A stretch of DNA of 64,000 nt, from assembly GCA_020080175.1 (NCBI GenBank), contig JAGHQL010000060.1, forward strand, positions 1 to 64,000, written 5' to 3'. The notes beneath the pieces are model-generated. The model saw nothing but the letters and a program-made list of their open reading frames with translations, was not told where the DNA came from and searched no databases. Every line of letters begins with the position of its first letter. The first letter of the stretch is position 1. Below, one piece after another: positions 21,501-32,971 of this stretch. Position numbers and translations under genes: made by a program. The DNA comes from Glutinoglossum americanum. Its lineage: Eukaryota > Ascomycota > Geoglossomycetes > Geoglossales > Geoglossaceae.

Positions 21501-22743
21501 TATAACTCGTGCGCTTAAAAGGTGGAAGGTATGCCGAAGAGCGGGGCTCTACCACTAGGCCAGCGCGAGGGCTATCGCCAGGGCCCTTTTCGCTAACAGT
21601 AGGAAGTAGCACAGAAACAGCAGGCAATTTACGGGTAAAGGCACTACCGAGCTTGTCCTTCCAAGTAGAAGATGAAACCATCTTCTCTTCAGGTAGTTGG
21701 GGCGGCATAGCAATAACAAACTCAGATGGTAGAGATGCTTCGTAGTTCTGAGAATGATGCTGGATAGCAACTGGTTGAGGAGGTAGAGGGAGGTCTACCA
21801 TAACCGGTAGCTTTGAGCTAAGCTCAAATTGTGTGGGACTTGGGGTAGACCTATCCTTCATCGAACGGGCGGTGATCGAAGAGTGAGCTGTTGGTAGATC
21901 TTGAAAGAGTGCGCGATGGGGCAGGGCCTGTCGGCCACCATTTGCGCTTCCCGCTCTAGAGGAAGTGGAAGACATGTCGTTGGCGCTTAGGTGTGAAGAG
22001 GTTGCAGAACTATGAATATTTTCCATATTCTGTCTGTTGTGGTGTCCTGGCGTTTGCATCTGTGGGCTGTCTAAAGGCCGGTGAGGATTGAGGATATCGA
22101 AAGATGCACCACGGTAATGAACGACAGTCGTTGGTATTGCAGGCTCAGTTGTCAGGTTTGATGGGTAAAAGGGTGGCCGCTGCGGTGGGCGCGTCGAAAC
22201 CTGCTGTTGCGGAGGCGAGTTTGCTGGAGGCTCCGGGAAATTCAGAGTCGAAAGGTAGGTCGATACTTCAGACTCATGGGTCAATGCTGGTGTAAAAGGG
22301 GGCCTCTGTATCGAATGGTTATAGAAGTTGCCACCTTTCCCCGAGTGTAAATATGAACGATAGAACTCTTCGGCTTCGCTTGTGCTTGGAAGTCTGCTAT
22401 CAATGCTCTCTTGAAATGTCTTGCCTTGCAGCTGTAGAGGAGCCAAAGCGCATGGGGGTGAGTACGCGTTTGGCGATGTCCTCTCCCCTAGGTGTGGGGC
22501 CAAGTTTTCCAAGGCAGCCTTTCTCTTAACCGTCCTTCCGCCTCCGCGCGCAGGTGGACTTGGTGTTAACTGAAGTTTTCTATACTCGTGAAGTGTTAGC
22601 TGCCCCGTTAGAACCCTATGCCTTGCGGATTCAGAGCTGGGCGGCCGAGGTAGTGGCGTTGTAGGAGGGCGGTCGGTAGGTGGTGGCCGTAGGGGCGTGT
22701 GTTGTGGTTGTTGCCGTTGTTGACTTGACGCCCACTCGTCCAT
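18511..22743 (-). CDS. Large disordered protein with C-terminal two-TM hairpin, function unknown
   Basis: One uninterrupted frame of 1,410 residues with an ATG at 22743. Nearly all of it is low-complexity and rich in Ser, Pro, Gly and Asn, with a conserved-looking N-terminal patch (LTGQLTLHEYRKLQL, near residues 45-60). Only the last ~80 residues look folded into membrane: AILIFCMLFPIVGWMMLLLF, a short loop with two Cys, a basic stretch (KLRRREK), then VVIVVGILGLIVASAVV before the end. The protein is thus probably tail-anchored by a hairpin with a huge cytosolic domain. I recognise the type as a conserved Pezizomycotina hypothetical but cannot name a function. It is the second long-tailed membrane protein in this part of the window; the transporter at 10.1-15.6 kb is the first. 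Confidence 0.85.
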   Translation of the reverse strand: MDEWASSQQRQQPQHTPLRPPPTDRPPTTPLPRPPSSESARHRVLTGQLTLHEYRKLQLTPSPPARGGGRTVKRKAALENLAPHLGERTSPNAYSPPCALAPLQLQGKTFQESIDSRLPSTSEAEEFYRSYLHSGKGGNFYNHSIQRPPFTPALTHESEVSTYLSTLNFPEPPANSPPQQQVSTRPPQRPPFYPSNLTTEPAIPTTVVHYRGASFDILNPHRPLDSPQMQTPGHHNRQNMENIHSSATSSHLSANDMSSTSSRAGSANGGRQALPHRALFQDLPTAHSSITARSMKDRSTPSPTQFELSSKLPVMVDLPLPPQPVAIQHHSQNYEASLPSEFVIAMPPQLPEEKMVSSSTWKDKLGSAFTRKLPAVSVLLPTVSEKGPGDSPRAGLVVEPRSSAYLPPFKRTSYTSQSVPHLTADTYQQDHHRISSSAGHLSHHYYDDSSIYHNGSDGAPSGSLVTSSSRSQGSMPYGLDYNEEVDAQSHGYGFYDKNTGRDTGTTPDHSRDACFQAKGDSEATAMSAKVPKRSTVGSIEQKYGDIEAGVTVDFEDIGLDSDDEDSADTQGKASRADKRKFYTNPGLQLLQLGKNILGTNVGILDPKKGGTGKENTRLTSSSPPSLPPNVPLPPGPPANYRSSSNNRSTFTRGLSHHNVSYGDTRNLLDISQDLSRGGMANQSSGALTSVSAQASSCALGYFGDADLNAADARTSAVTSAAGQLGIKQNLTYPTIERVRSESNSPRSLPGSFPSSDKALESDIYSELRRQSGLSNLSGNVFILSNDEIRVAQFNPDTEDRISIGDLGPGGSRTSSSRGQMSRDLSNLSGSSDAAKSFHDGLYGNMQITRLGMGKERVNITDKGSYASSFQGTNYSETISEPDPPDGFEDDNDGDWETVAESGALSRYGTGRLDADENTAHALADDSVGGFSSYGSLGVGHFKNNPFGPTRQVVKHPADPRFEHVYRLRKITPDGQTILLPTYNFSGGVGFPNRNAMTPPLPVTLPFSRYQHPTPLSPEHIHPFNSSPPEIPRKAPSRAYDCLHNASDSAQGNDKRSLVDHEPHHKHRHNTYSSSIRQYSSMGSEIVGGSTENLNQKPGNSFGEVGMDGTYASSAWMNNFGEPGPVLDSQDLPGANGSFAKVTVLGLRANVTGTPDGTGMREVGSSLAGDSSHAHWSSSPHQQGSSPTSHLKPLSKPPSPTLPEPTYPSQKLREQNVHRQQGYYNKQIRQHLEERKAMGLTEPVFYPASPFHNNHMHTNSDGRLSPIDSISMSSLRALCPDRPVSYNTTPPLPHLWTAKQRQMIIDERRENNHHHRPRKGSFDSTDSYRRQRTISRAILIFCMLFPIVGWMMLLLFGYGCMDATVAYCTNGEILKLRRREKSIALVFSWVVIVVGILGLIVASAVVTTKYH

Positions 22744-25317
22744 TTTGAAAAAGGACTACCACGACAAATAGTAATGTCCGGGCAACCAAAAGTCAGGCTG
22801 CTTTTGGTAACTCTCAAAGTTCAATTTGAACACCTTAACACCACGCTTAGGAACCCGAAACCATTGCTAGAACAATTTCAGAAACACAAACGATTGACTC
22901 CTTTTGCAGTGATATGCTTGTCAGGGGGATAACGAAATCTAAACGGATCCCACTACGCATCAGCTAGCTGCTCATTCATCACAAAGACAGTCAAACAAAT
23001 CGGGGACCCTTTTGGGCACCGGAATATAACAAACGCAACGCAACGGGAACGGCAGCGCTCTGGCGATGTTCACTCACAAAAACCGAGAATGGTGGCACAA
23101 ATCGAAAATTCCCCAGCCCCCGCAATGTCCTCTCTAGTGCTTTTTATTTAAATCGAGTCGTTACAGGTCGTCAGAGTAGTGGCCACCGACTAGGTTATAT
23201 CACGAAGAATGCTCGACGGAAGGGGCCGCTTATGACGCAACATACAATACGCGATACGAAGGCCGCAATATAGAAAAAGAACACCGAAATATTAAAGTCG
23301 ACTCCACTATACTACCGTTGATATACACGAGGACCGAACGAAGGGGTTAGAGGGAGAAAGATCTGGGCGACGTTATTCGAAGGCCGTCGAGGAGGATGGA
23401 GGAGAGAAGGACGACAACGAACGGCGGATCTAAGACGGGCATTCATAGCCTCACGAGCAAGCGCTCTGAGAAGGAGCCCTACATAAGAGGAAAAACCTGT
23501 CATGCCCTTGCCTTAGCCTCAAAGGACCAAACGTCTCGCTGCGTGTTCTCATCACACCCACGAACGAACAGCCAGCCGGAAGTGGAAAAAAAGGGAAGGG
23601 GGGCAATCGCATCAGCAGCGGCAAGACCCCATTGGCTCGGCGCGACGACAAGGGCCCCTCTTTCCCCAAGAAGGGGAGCGAACCAAGAGCAACATGTCGC
23701 GGCGCGGGGTCTGTGTTATGTGTAGCCTCCGCTTGTGGTCTGACGACATTTATTTTTTTATTGCCTTCGATTGATTCAGCCCCCCGAGAAAGATGGGGTT
23801 TAGGTTGGGATTTCTCGCATGAGTTGGCGTTCTGGGATATCGATAGCAACAGGGCCCCCAGTCCGAGGGCTGAAAAAAGAAGAGTTTTCTTACCACACCA
23901 CACTCACTCTACACTACCACACCTCATTTTGTGGGCCTCTGGCGAATGGACGCCACTGCAAACGGCGGACCCTTCCGTCAGTTATTTCGATCTATTCTAA
24001 TCTATCTTATCCTAGACAACATGTCCATCGTTGCCTTCTCGGTCACAACTCGCGGATAATAAATATCCCTTTAATCCTAACCTTTCAGCTTTTTAGATGA
24101 TATTTACGATCACGGAACTCGCCAAATGGAGTTTACGGATACGGTTATGTACTCCGTAGTAAGGGTGTTACGAGCGTCCTACTGAAAGTGTACTACCCAT
24201 CTCATCTTGGAAAGAGGCAGATATGAAGGGAGGGGATCTCCGCGCCCGTGGTATTCTGGAACACCTCGCCTTTTGCCGCTCCCGTCAGCCAATCTGCAGC
24301 TCTAGGGTAAATGAGTCTCTTCGATTAGTCGAGGAGGAGGGAAAGGATAACAAGGCTGTCTTTGTCGGAACCGACCTGCAAGACACTTCGTACCTGCAGC
24401 AAGCAGTCAACAACGGCGAGCCGAGCCCGGAAAGAAGAGAAAAAAGCAACGCTCGGCCTCATACTTTGCTCCCGAGAGGCCCACCAAGTGCCACACAGAC
24501 ATCAGCCTTCCTACTCCGTACGCACACGTTCAAAAAATAGCCCATCCCATGTGCGCGAAAAAAAAAATCCAGAGTTAAACCTCCCAAAAACAGTATCCCG
24601 CGGATGAAGTGAGACTCCTGCTTCCTTCTACTCTTCCCGGCCGAAGACTCGGGAAGTAATTTTTTTTTCCGTCTAAGTTTTCGAGCTGCTTTCCTTCCCG
24701 ATCGGCACGGGCCTCCTATTGTGCGGCGTCTAATCTCCTTCCCTACTGGCACGATCAGTGTGCGATTGCCACGTACTCGTAGAGGGACGCAAAGGGATGG
24801 GATCACAGTATGAAAGTGCGCCGCGCTCAAGCTTTAATGCGTCATGGGCATGATGGGTTGATGTGCTTCCCTCCTGAACCATACTCCCTATGTTATAAGG
24901 TAGCACACAATGCCCCGCTTATTTTTTTTCTTGCTTTTTCCATCAACTCTTTTGGGTCTGTACACGCTATAGACGATAGAACAATTTGGAGGCATGGTCG
25001 CGCTGCACTCTTAAGTAGTGCATCGTAATATCTACGGCAAGATACACGTACTGGAGTCTTGAGAAATTACACGTAAGTATTTCGGCCGTTGCTATGCTTT
25101 CGCCGTGTTATATCATGCACGTAGAGTACATCCCATCATCAATCTGTGCGTGAAAACCCCCAGCCCCGATCAAGTTAATTCACTCTATGCAATGTAAATG
25201 CCACTTCAACAGAAAGAAAATAGGAGAGTACTAAAGAAGGGTAGGTGGACGGAAATATCGTGTGGGAAGGCAAGGCCACATTACCCCTCATATCATACAA
25301 CCATGACTTAGCATTGC
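22744..25317. other. 2.6-kb stretch without a recognisable gene
   Basis: The region lies between the 5' end of the 1,410-residue protein and the 3' end of ATG2. Many short overlapping open frames exist on both strands, but none extends through splice sites into a recognisable protein. Contains A-tracts near 24559-24568 and T-tracts near 24658-24668. An unusually long promoter, or a non-coding transcript, is possible but not shown. Confidence 0.45.
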
Positions 25318-28300
25318 TTAATGCTTCTTGTATTTCTATGAAATAGGCGTTAGCAAAAACCCATCCTATGGTGATAACTGAAATGTGATCTTACGTCCTC
25401 AATCCGTCGTCGGTGCTGTGGATCCAAAGAATTGGTAGCCCCCATAAGAGTCTGTGAAATCGCCTTGGATGCCCCAATCACCGGCCTGAGTATTACTGTA
25501 GGTGCTCTCTTTAGAACAGCTCTAGCGGCTCCCTGTGCGCTTCCGCTTTCCATAACTTCGCCCGGAACAGCAATGATGGCATCTCTTGCTGTGAGAAGGT
25601 CTCGCTCGAGGCTTGCATATGCGCCCCGAAGCCCTTGACGAACACCCACAGGCTGGTCCGCGTACAGGCTAATGACTTTCTTCTCTTCCTCGTCAATGTC
25701 GACGTCCTCCCACTTGCTGTCACCACGTTGGCCGGGATTCAATAGGAAACCCTCTGCACCTTGCAGGACCGTTTGAGTTCCGATAGCAAGCTTCGCACCT
25801 AACTTGACCAGCTCCGATGTGGTGGTTTTTGCAAAAGCTAATGCACCTTTTTGAATACTGCGCACCACCCTCCCATCCTTTCTATATTCCCGCATCGGAA
25901 CAACTACAAGGTCACGCACGCCACCCCCAACGTTGACTAATGACCTGACGGGTGCCAGCCCGGCAAGGACACCAGGTAGCTGGTTTTGCTTGATATCGGG
26001 CATCCAGACATCATTCAGCGTTTTTGATAGCTTGTCAAATCCTGAAACACCGTAGATGATAACATGTCGAAGAACCATATCAGCTTCATCCAAGATAAAG
26101 AAGTTCATGAATTCAGTCGTATGACCGGAGCGCAGGCCAGCATAGTCAACCGTTTTGGGTTTGTAATCGAGCTTTACTTGAACAGCATTGATCTCTACTC
26201 GTTGGAGAAAGGGGACATCGGCTGGAGAGGCGTGGATAGGGATAGTATCATCCTTGAATTCAAAAAAGCGAGTGATGAAGTCTAAAGCATCTTGGTCCAC
26301 ATGAAGTCGAAGGGGTAAGATTGTAGCCTGTCTCCGTTAGCCTAATAAAAAGGGGCAACATTGTGCTGATGATTTACCTTTACCACAATTTCCGAAGCCG
26401 CCAGGTCTGGAATTGGTTTGACATTCAAAACCTCCAGATGGATCATGCTGGAGCCGCTTTCTCTTTCACCGGCATCGTGCATGTAAGTCACAAACTTCTT
26501 CCAAGTGGATGTGGGGACATGGTCAAAGATTTCCATGTCCTTCACTCGTACATCAAGCGAGCTTTGAGTCTCCCCTGTGCCGGGCGGGAAGACTATTAGG
26601 TCGGCGGAAACACCCTTTAACTCAAACGCGATCTTGTGGTGTTTACTTCGATCTAATTTTAGCCTCTTGCCCCTTGCGCGAGACCCAAAACCCTGCCGAC
26701 TGGGCGAGTGAGATATGTTAGAGGTGGCATAGCTTTCGGTCTCGCTAGCTAGGTCGTCGAAGTTACGGTTTATCTGACTTGACAGCTCTCGTGGATCGCG
26801 ATTCGCAGGAATTCCGATGTAGATTGAATTGAAGAGGAAATCTCCGATAACAGATTCCTCATCCTCTTCAACGTCAAAGGAAACCCTTCGTTCATTTCGT
26901 GATCTTCTCTCTAGAGCCTTTACTTCAACCTCCTTGACCGCTTTGGATATCGTGTCCCTTGTCTTCTGCCAATCATAACCATCAAATAGATTCCATATCA
27001 CATGTACATCACGGACTCGTACTCTCAGCGGGCTTCCCCGAATCTTGCGCTGATAGACGGTGCTGTATGTATTCTTGACAGAGTTCCACTTATGAGCTGT
27101 CCCTTCAGGACCTGAGTCCGATCCGAAATGGTTCTCACGAAACTCTAAAGGCTCGTTTGGTGCTATTGAATACTGCTCTCGGAAGCTTTCTAGTAGTACT
27201 TTGCTGCCAAGTTCCCGGGTCTTGGGAAGGCTGGCTAGCTGACCAAGATCGTCCTCCAGCAGACCATCCGCAACCTCTTCCGAGGTGGGCTCGGAGTCAG
27301 GGCGGTAGAAGCTCTCTACAAATTCAAGATTCTGTGGGACATCATCGTCGACCATGTCACCCTCGTCCCAGCCTAAAGGGGAGTTGCCGTCCGTTGGTGC
27401 GAAAGCATCCCCGGAGAGCGAAGCAAGCATATCTTCCACTGGAACTACCTCTGTCCTGTATTTGATATCGTGACTAGGGGGAGTAGGTGGTTTCAATCCA
27501 TTTACGATGCTGAGTAAGGTCTGCGTTGAATCCGCGCATGACTCGAGTACAAGAAGATCGTCTCTCAACTCCAAATCCACGCATTTCTCCCCTTCTACCT
27601 CGGAGTTCAGGAGTTTGAAAATGGCCTTTGCTGAAGATATGTAGCTCACGGACACGAAACCCATTCGGCAAAGATCTGAAACTTGACGGCTGCCATAGTC
27701 AAAGGATTGGTGTCTCCCAGAAATGGGAGCTTCATCGGCTCGAAGTAGATTCTGCGTGTCGTCGATGATTAGAAGTGATGCTTTGTGTATTTCTAAAACC
27801 GCCTCGAAAAGCTCATTATGTGGTATTGACCCAGAAAGGTGGGTCTCCGTTAGGACTATGAGACCCTTCGAAGGGATGTCTAGAGGGTTCAAACCGACTA
27901 TGCAGTCTTGGAGGAAAAACTCAACCCTTGGTTTGGAGACGTTGTTGGACCCTCCACTCGGTGTAGACAGATTGTATGTTCTAGAACTTGGCTCGCGTGT
28001 CAGGCCGCGGTCCGTAAGTGTGGCAATAGACTCCACCATATCAGCCACCGCTTCTTCTGCAGTCGCCGTTTCCGATAGGCCAATGGCAGCAAGAGCGGTG
28101 GGAACAGTGTATTCTGCCCGAATATTCCAAAGTTTGATTCTAACTGTTGGCTCTAATTCATCCCCGATCATCCGGGCCATAATCATTAATGATTGTGTGC
28201 CAGAAGCCGACGCCGGCGACGGAGTCCCTTCCCCAAGAAGCTCTTCCAAATTATTCCTTCGCAATTGCACCTTTCCAATACCTAACGCTAGTAGCGATGG

Positions 28301-31300
28301 TAGACTGACATGCGCGACATCTAGATTTAGTGCAGCAAGTTGCAGCTCACCGAAATTATCATTGACTGTGAGCCTGAATTTTAAATCTCTAACTAGGGCC
28401 AAAGTCAGAATACCTGGCCGCTCGTCCTCGGGGAGGTATTTTGTAACAGAGGACAATTTGGCAATCTCTTCCCCTAAGCTTGGCAAAACCCCGAGGTCCT
28501 CGACAGAAGCAATATTGCCACTAATACTGGCAAGAGTAATTCGCAAGAGCGGACCTTGCTGCCGCTGCCGAATGAGTGTATCTATGAGTATGTCGTCATC
28601 TTGGCCGTACTTGTTTTTCGATGGCGTTAGAAGAGAGAGTAAACGCGCTAAATCCGCTTCCTTCGGAGCCGAGAGATACTCTACCCTGGTGTTTCCGATA
28701 TCAATTAGCACGGAAGCTTCGCGGTTTGTGTTTCGGAGATGAGGGCCTGAGATCCTGGCCTTGTCCACTTGCACACCAAGACCCTCTTCCCGACTAACCA
28801 ATCTCAATGCCGTAGTGCTGAGGTTGATGCTACAATCCCTACCAATAAGCTCTACGGTGATACCACCAAGTCTTGCGTTCGCTTTTAGTTGAGCATGTGG
28901 AGAGATATCCGTCGGATTACTGAGTGTTGAGGCTTCGAAGTGCACGCCTCGGGAGCGCTTGGGAGACTTGCTAGCAGTAGGAGCCACTCCGGTAATTGTA
29001 GCATTCGATGCCGTTAAGCTCCCCAGCCCGAGAATGCTGCTAAACCCGCCAAACCAGCTGAAAGTCTCATCCAGCCTTTGGAGATCCAGTGAAATAAGGA
29101 GAGGCAGTGTCGTCAGGTTTAGCTTTTTAGATGTAGGGGATTGCGTAAGTGATAACGAGATATCTTTGTCTACCGGTGCAAGGATATCTCTAGTTGACGA
29201 CCTCATCCGGAGGCCCGCATCAAAGGAGAGGATATTCTCCTTAGCGTAGCCAAAGAGAAATTTTTCCACAGAGAACAAAGTCGTCGAAGATCCTTGGTCA
29301 GCGAAAAAGGATAGGTCTATCCCTCTAAACGTAGTCCGAAGTAGAATGTCTGATTCTGACTGCTTTACTGATGACTGCTCATGGCCAGTGTCATTAATGG
29401 ATGGGCAAGATGCAGTAGCTAGGGCTGCAAGGTGCTCCAGGAACCGAAGAGATATCTTCTCTGCTCTGATTTTGATGGATGGGCCGTTCAAAATGTCTGG
29501 ATCGCCCGTCTTAGAGGAGCACAGGGGAGGTGAACTGCTAGCCACCGTAAGTAGCTGCTGAAGCAGCTTAACCATTATTCGACCTACGGAAACGTCGATG
29601 CTTCCAGTCACATTGCCAATATCGATCTCCATCGAATTTGGGTCTTGTGAAGAAACCGCTAGCTCCGTTGCCTTTTCTTCGGCCGTTACCCTCGGTCCGC
29701 TATCCCGGCGCCTTCCCTTAGGAGGGTCAACGGCACGGGTTTCGGATTTTTTATTGCCTTGTACTGTAGAGCTCTGAAAGGCGTATGTAGAGAAGGCCCC
29801 AGGGACTCCCAGATAGTTGGATTCGGTGGCATCTAGTCGAGGCATAGTCTCTGTTTTCTGAGTAACGATATCGCTCTGAGGATCTGGGGCCGCTGAAGAG
29901 GGGAGCCACAGGGTTATTTCATCAGCGGTAAGTATACGCTTTTCTACTCTTGAGTAGCTACTTGACTTCCCCGATGATTCTGAGCCCTCATCATGCTCGT
30001 CCGCCGCTGGCGGTGGCTGCAGTACATTTCTCTGTTTTAAAGGTAAATGAGACTTGGCAGGAGAAGATCGGAGAGACTCTAAGGGCCTACTTGCCGCCTG
30101 ACGCTCAGGCGTTGGTGTCATGTCGCGTTCCGCCTGTGTGCCGCTTTGAGAGAGCACTGCCGAACCCTGGAGCGATGGAGGCGGTTGGCCATGCCGTGAT
30201 TGGTTAGTTCGGTAAACGGCATCGTGAGCTGGCTGTGAGGTGGTGACAGGTTCAGCATCACTGCCTCCGGAATCAGATGATTCCCAACCACCAGCCATGT
30301 GTAAGGGTCCACTGCGAATAGAGGAGGCTTGGCTGAGAGCACTCATATACATGCTCTCCGCCTCCTCATGACTAAATATCTTTGACTCCGCCAAATCCTC
30401 TTCAGCAGACGATCGCATCTCCTCACTATCTTCACTTGAATCGTAACTCTCATGAAGTCCTTCCCTTGTAGAGGCCAACCCACGTTCACTCCTTAGCCTT
30501 GTGTACTGTGGGCTGTGCTTGATGGCCACCTTAGAGCGAGAACCTGCGCCAGCACCCAGATTTTCGAGCGATTGTATTGATAGTTGGATGGGTTGGGGCG
30601 ATGCTGGATGCTCATCGAGACTAGGGACACCACTATGGATAGAGTCACTACTTTGCAAGAAAGGGGCTTGTGCAGTTGCCTTATGGTCTTCCCCCTGGGT
30701 CGCCGGCATTAGTAGTATTTCGCCTGTAGGACGAGGTCCAGTAGGAGGGTTTTGCAGAAGCAACTCATCCTCCAAGTCACCATCATCAAATCGACTCTCG
30801 CTAACCTGGTCCAGATAAGCAGAATCATCTAGAAAGCTTTCTCCGAGATCGCCGGAAGAGAGAAGTGCGTTTCGATGGGTGACTATCTCCCCAATCTCGT
30901 CTTCATCGCCAGCGTCCGCGAACCTACTTCCATCGCTCGTAGCTATCGACTCCTCGAGGTTTCCACTCTCGCCATCCATCCCTGGAGAGGGCTGGAGGAG
31001 GATAGATTGTGCCATCAAATTCTCAGAGCTACCTCCTAACGATGATAAACCGGAAGTATGTTTATGTGAAACCGAGCGCCCTACAGTCTCAGCTTCATCC
31101 TCATAGCTAGAGGAACTTTCCGTAACCTTAGGGAGGCTCGAGTGTGTCATGTCTGGTGAAGGTGGTGCAGAGAGTCGTGTCAAACTCTCGAACAACGCTG
31201 CTTCCGAAATGAGTATACCTTGAATATTCCGGAGCCTGATAGATCTTTTGCCTTCTCTAGTTTTCCACTTCGGGCTAGATTTGTCAGTAGTGGCTCTGTC

Positions 31301-32300
31301 TTTATGCTTTTCACCATCGCCACCACTGAGCTCCCCTCCTTCCCTAACATCCCAGAGCTCAGATGTAACTCCTTCAATGTCCACATCTTGTACTTTTAGC
31401 TGCACTATCACATGGTCTACCTGCGCCCATCCATCCTCCCCAGAAGACGCGTCGGCACGAAGGTCCACCTCCAGGCTCACATTCACCTCTTTCACTCTGA
31501 TTTCCAGCCTATCAATCACCCCTTTCAGAAACCCTGCCAAGAACCCTGGCAGAGATAATGCAGTCCCAGTTCCCATAACTGGTTCTTCTTCAACATCTTC
31601 AGCATCTTCAGTATCGGAAGTCATAGACTCGTCGAGTCTGCGTGATTGCGAGGAAATAGCTGCTTGAATCTCAGCTTTCTCCGGCAGCGGCTCCGCTTGC
31701 AAGAAAGAATTGGCAAGAGCCTCTGTTGTCGGTAGGTGGCCCAATTCTCCCTCACTCTCCGCATCTGAGTCCACGTCAAGAAGCTCGCCACCAGGATCGT
31801 GTGCTGCGGGTTGCCGCTCTGATCGAGTAGCACTATTCGATTGATCACCGCTATTTCTCCGGTCATGGCCTGGTCTTAACTGGTCACTAGGCTCCTCTGA
31901 GTCTTGCTTTGTGACGGCTCGTACTTGAATGTCCACCCCTTCCACTTCGACAACTATCCCGCTATGGTATACGTCGGCGGGAAAGGTAATCCGAAGCAGC
32001 AAGATATTTGCTTTAGTGAGGTTCAAGGTCTGGGGAAACTTCAGAAGCGAGGCAACTTTCTAGAGGATGGACACAGTCAATCTGAGGGCTCAAAGGATTA
32101 ATATAGGGAAGGTGTTCAGGACATGGTCGCACCTTCAGTCGTAAGCCCACATCCCTTAATTCCACAACGCTCCGTTTACCCCATACAATATCCAGGTTCT
32201 CCAGATCTAACTCTTCTGTGTCTACCAACTCTAGCCGCGAGAGTGCATATCGTAGAAGCCTCTTCTGTAAAGATGAGGGCATAAGATATGACGCGCACAT
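25318..32300 (-). CDS. atg2: Autophagy-related lipid-transfer protein Atg2
   Basis: Exons on the minus strand: 32300-32133, 32059-26378, 26327-25395 and 25335-25318; 2,266 residues, the usual size for filamentous fungi. Introns are 73, 50 and 59 nt. The first exon encodes the chorein/Vps13-type start ([19 protein letters not shown], then [18 protein letters not shown]). The long second exon holds the rod and a Ser/Asp/Glu-rich disordered insertion near residues 80-800. The third carries the conserved Atg2 C-terminal domain ([14 protein letters not shown], then RRRIED), and an 18-nt last exon supplies KYKKH and the stop. Atg2 bridges the ER and the phagophore edge with Atg9 and Atg18, and moves lipids in bulk for autophagosome growth. 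The first donor (GTGCGA) is weak but is supported by the exact restoration of the family sequence. Confidence 0.95.
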
Positions 32301-32971
32301 GACGCAGGGCTATCGACATGGAATATAGCCTTGAGCTATCCTTTATTTCCCATCCGCTTGCTCTCTGGGCTTTGTGTGAATCCCGCAAGTGGAAATACCT
32401 GCGAACAAACTTAATCGCGAAATTTCATATGCAAGATATAGCAACGAGGTAATCGGAATGAGCCAGACCGAAACGCCTAAAGTGAATGACCAAACGCCCC
32501 GCGCCTGTGAGATCTATCGTTATATAGAGGGGAGTTGTATCATTTCTTAAGGACCACGTATTCACAGTTTGCAGACCCAGGATATTAATGCCAGTCTTTG
32601 CTGTCAAGTGCCACATGGGGGGTTGCAACGAAGAGCAAGACACCTCAGTTGGCCCGGCCCACCTTAAACTGAAGCCGTCTATCGTCGGGATTCGTTTCAT
32701 TCGAGGAGCAAGCGAGCGGCGCTATAGATCACGGGACAGTCCAATGCTGAATGATTCCCATGCCATTTTCCTCCACCTTACTCAATAAACTAAATAATCA
32801 CTTCCCGGGGCCCAGCGGTCGATAAGAGGATAGGCGATATTATTTTAATCTTTGGCGAAGATAGCATTGCAAGTCGGTACTTTTTATAACTCTAGAGGAG
32901 TAGATTTTATGCCCCATACGGATTATTTGTAATAACATGTTTCTCGAAAGCGTCGGAGCAACCTTTGCATC
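32301..32971. other. Intergenic between atg2 and the deaminase
   Basis: Holds the atg2 promoter and the 3' flank of the deaminase gene. No gene or repeat recognised. Confidence 0.5.

Noticed and set aside
23312-24830. Cluster of short open frames on both strands in the 2.6-kb gap
   Set aside because: None joins through plausible splice sites into a recognisable protein, and the frames overlap each other on opposite strands.
27723-28742. 339-codon plus-strand open frame inside atg2
   Set aside because: Antisense shadow of the long atg2 exon. Composition rich in Ser/Arg without domain.
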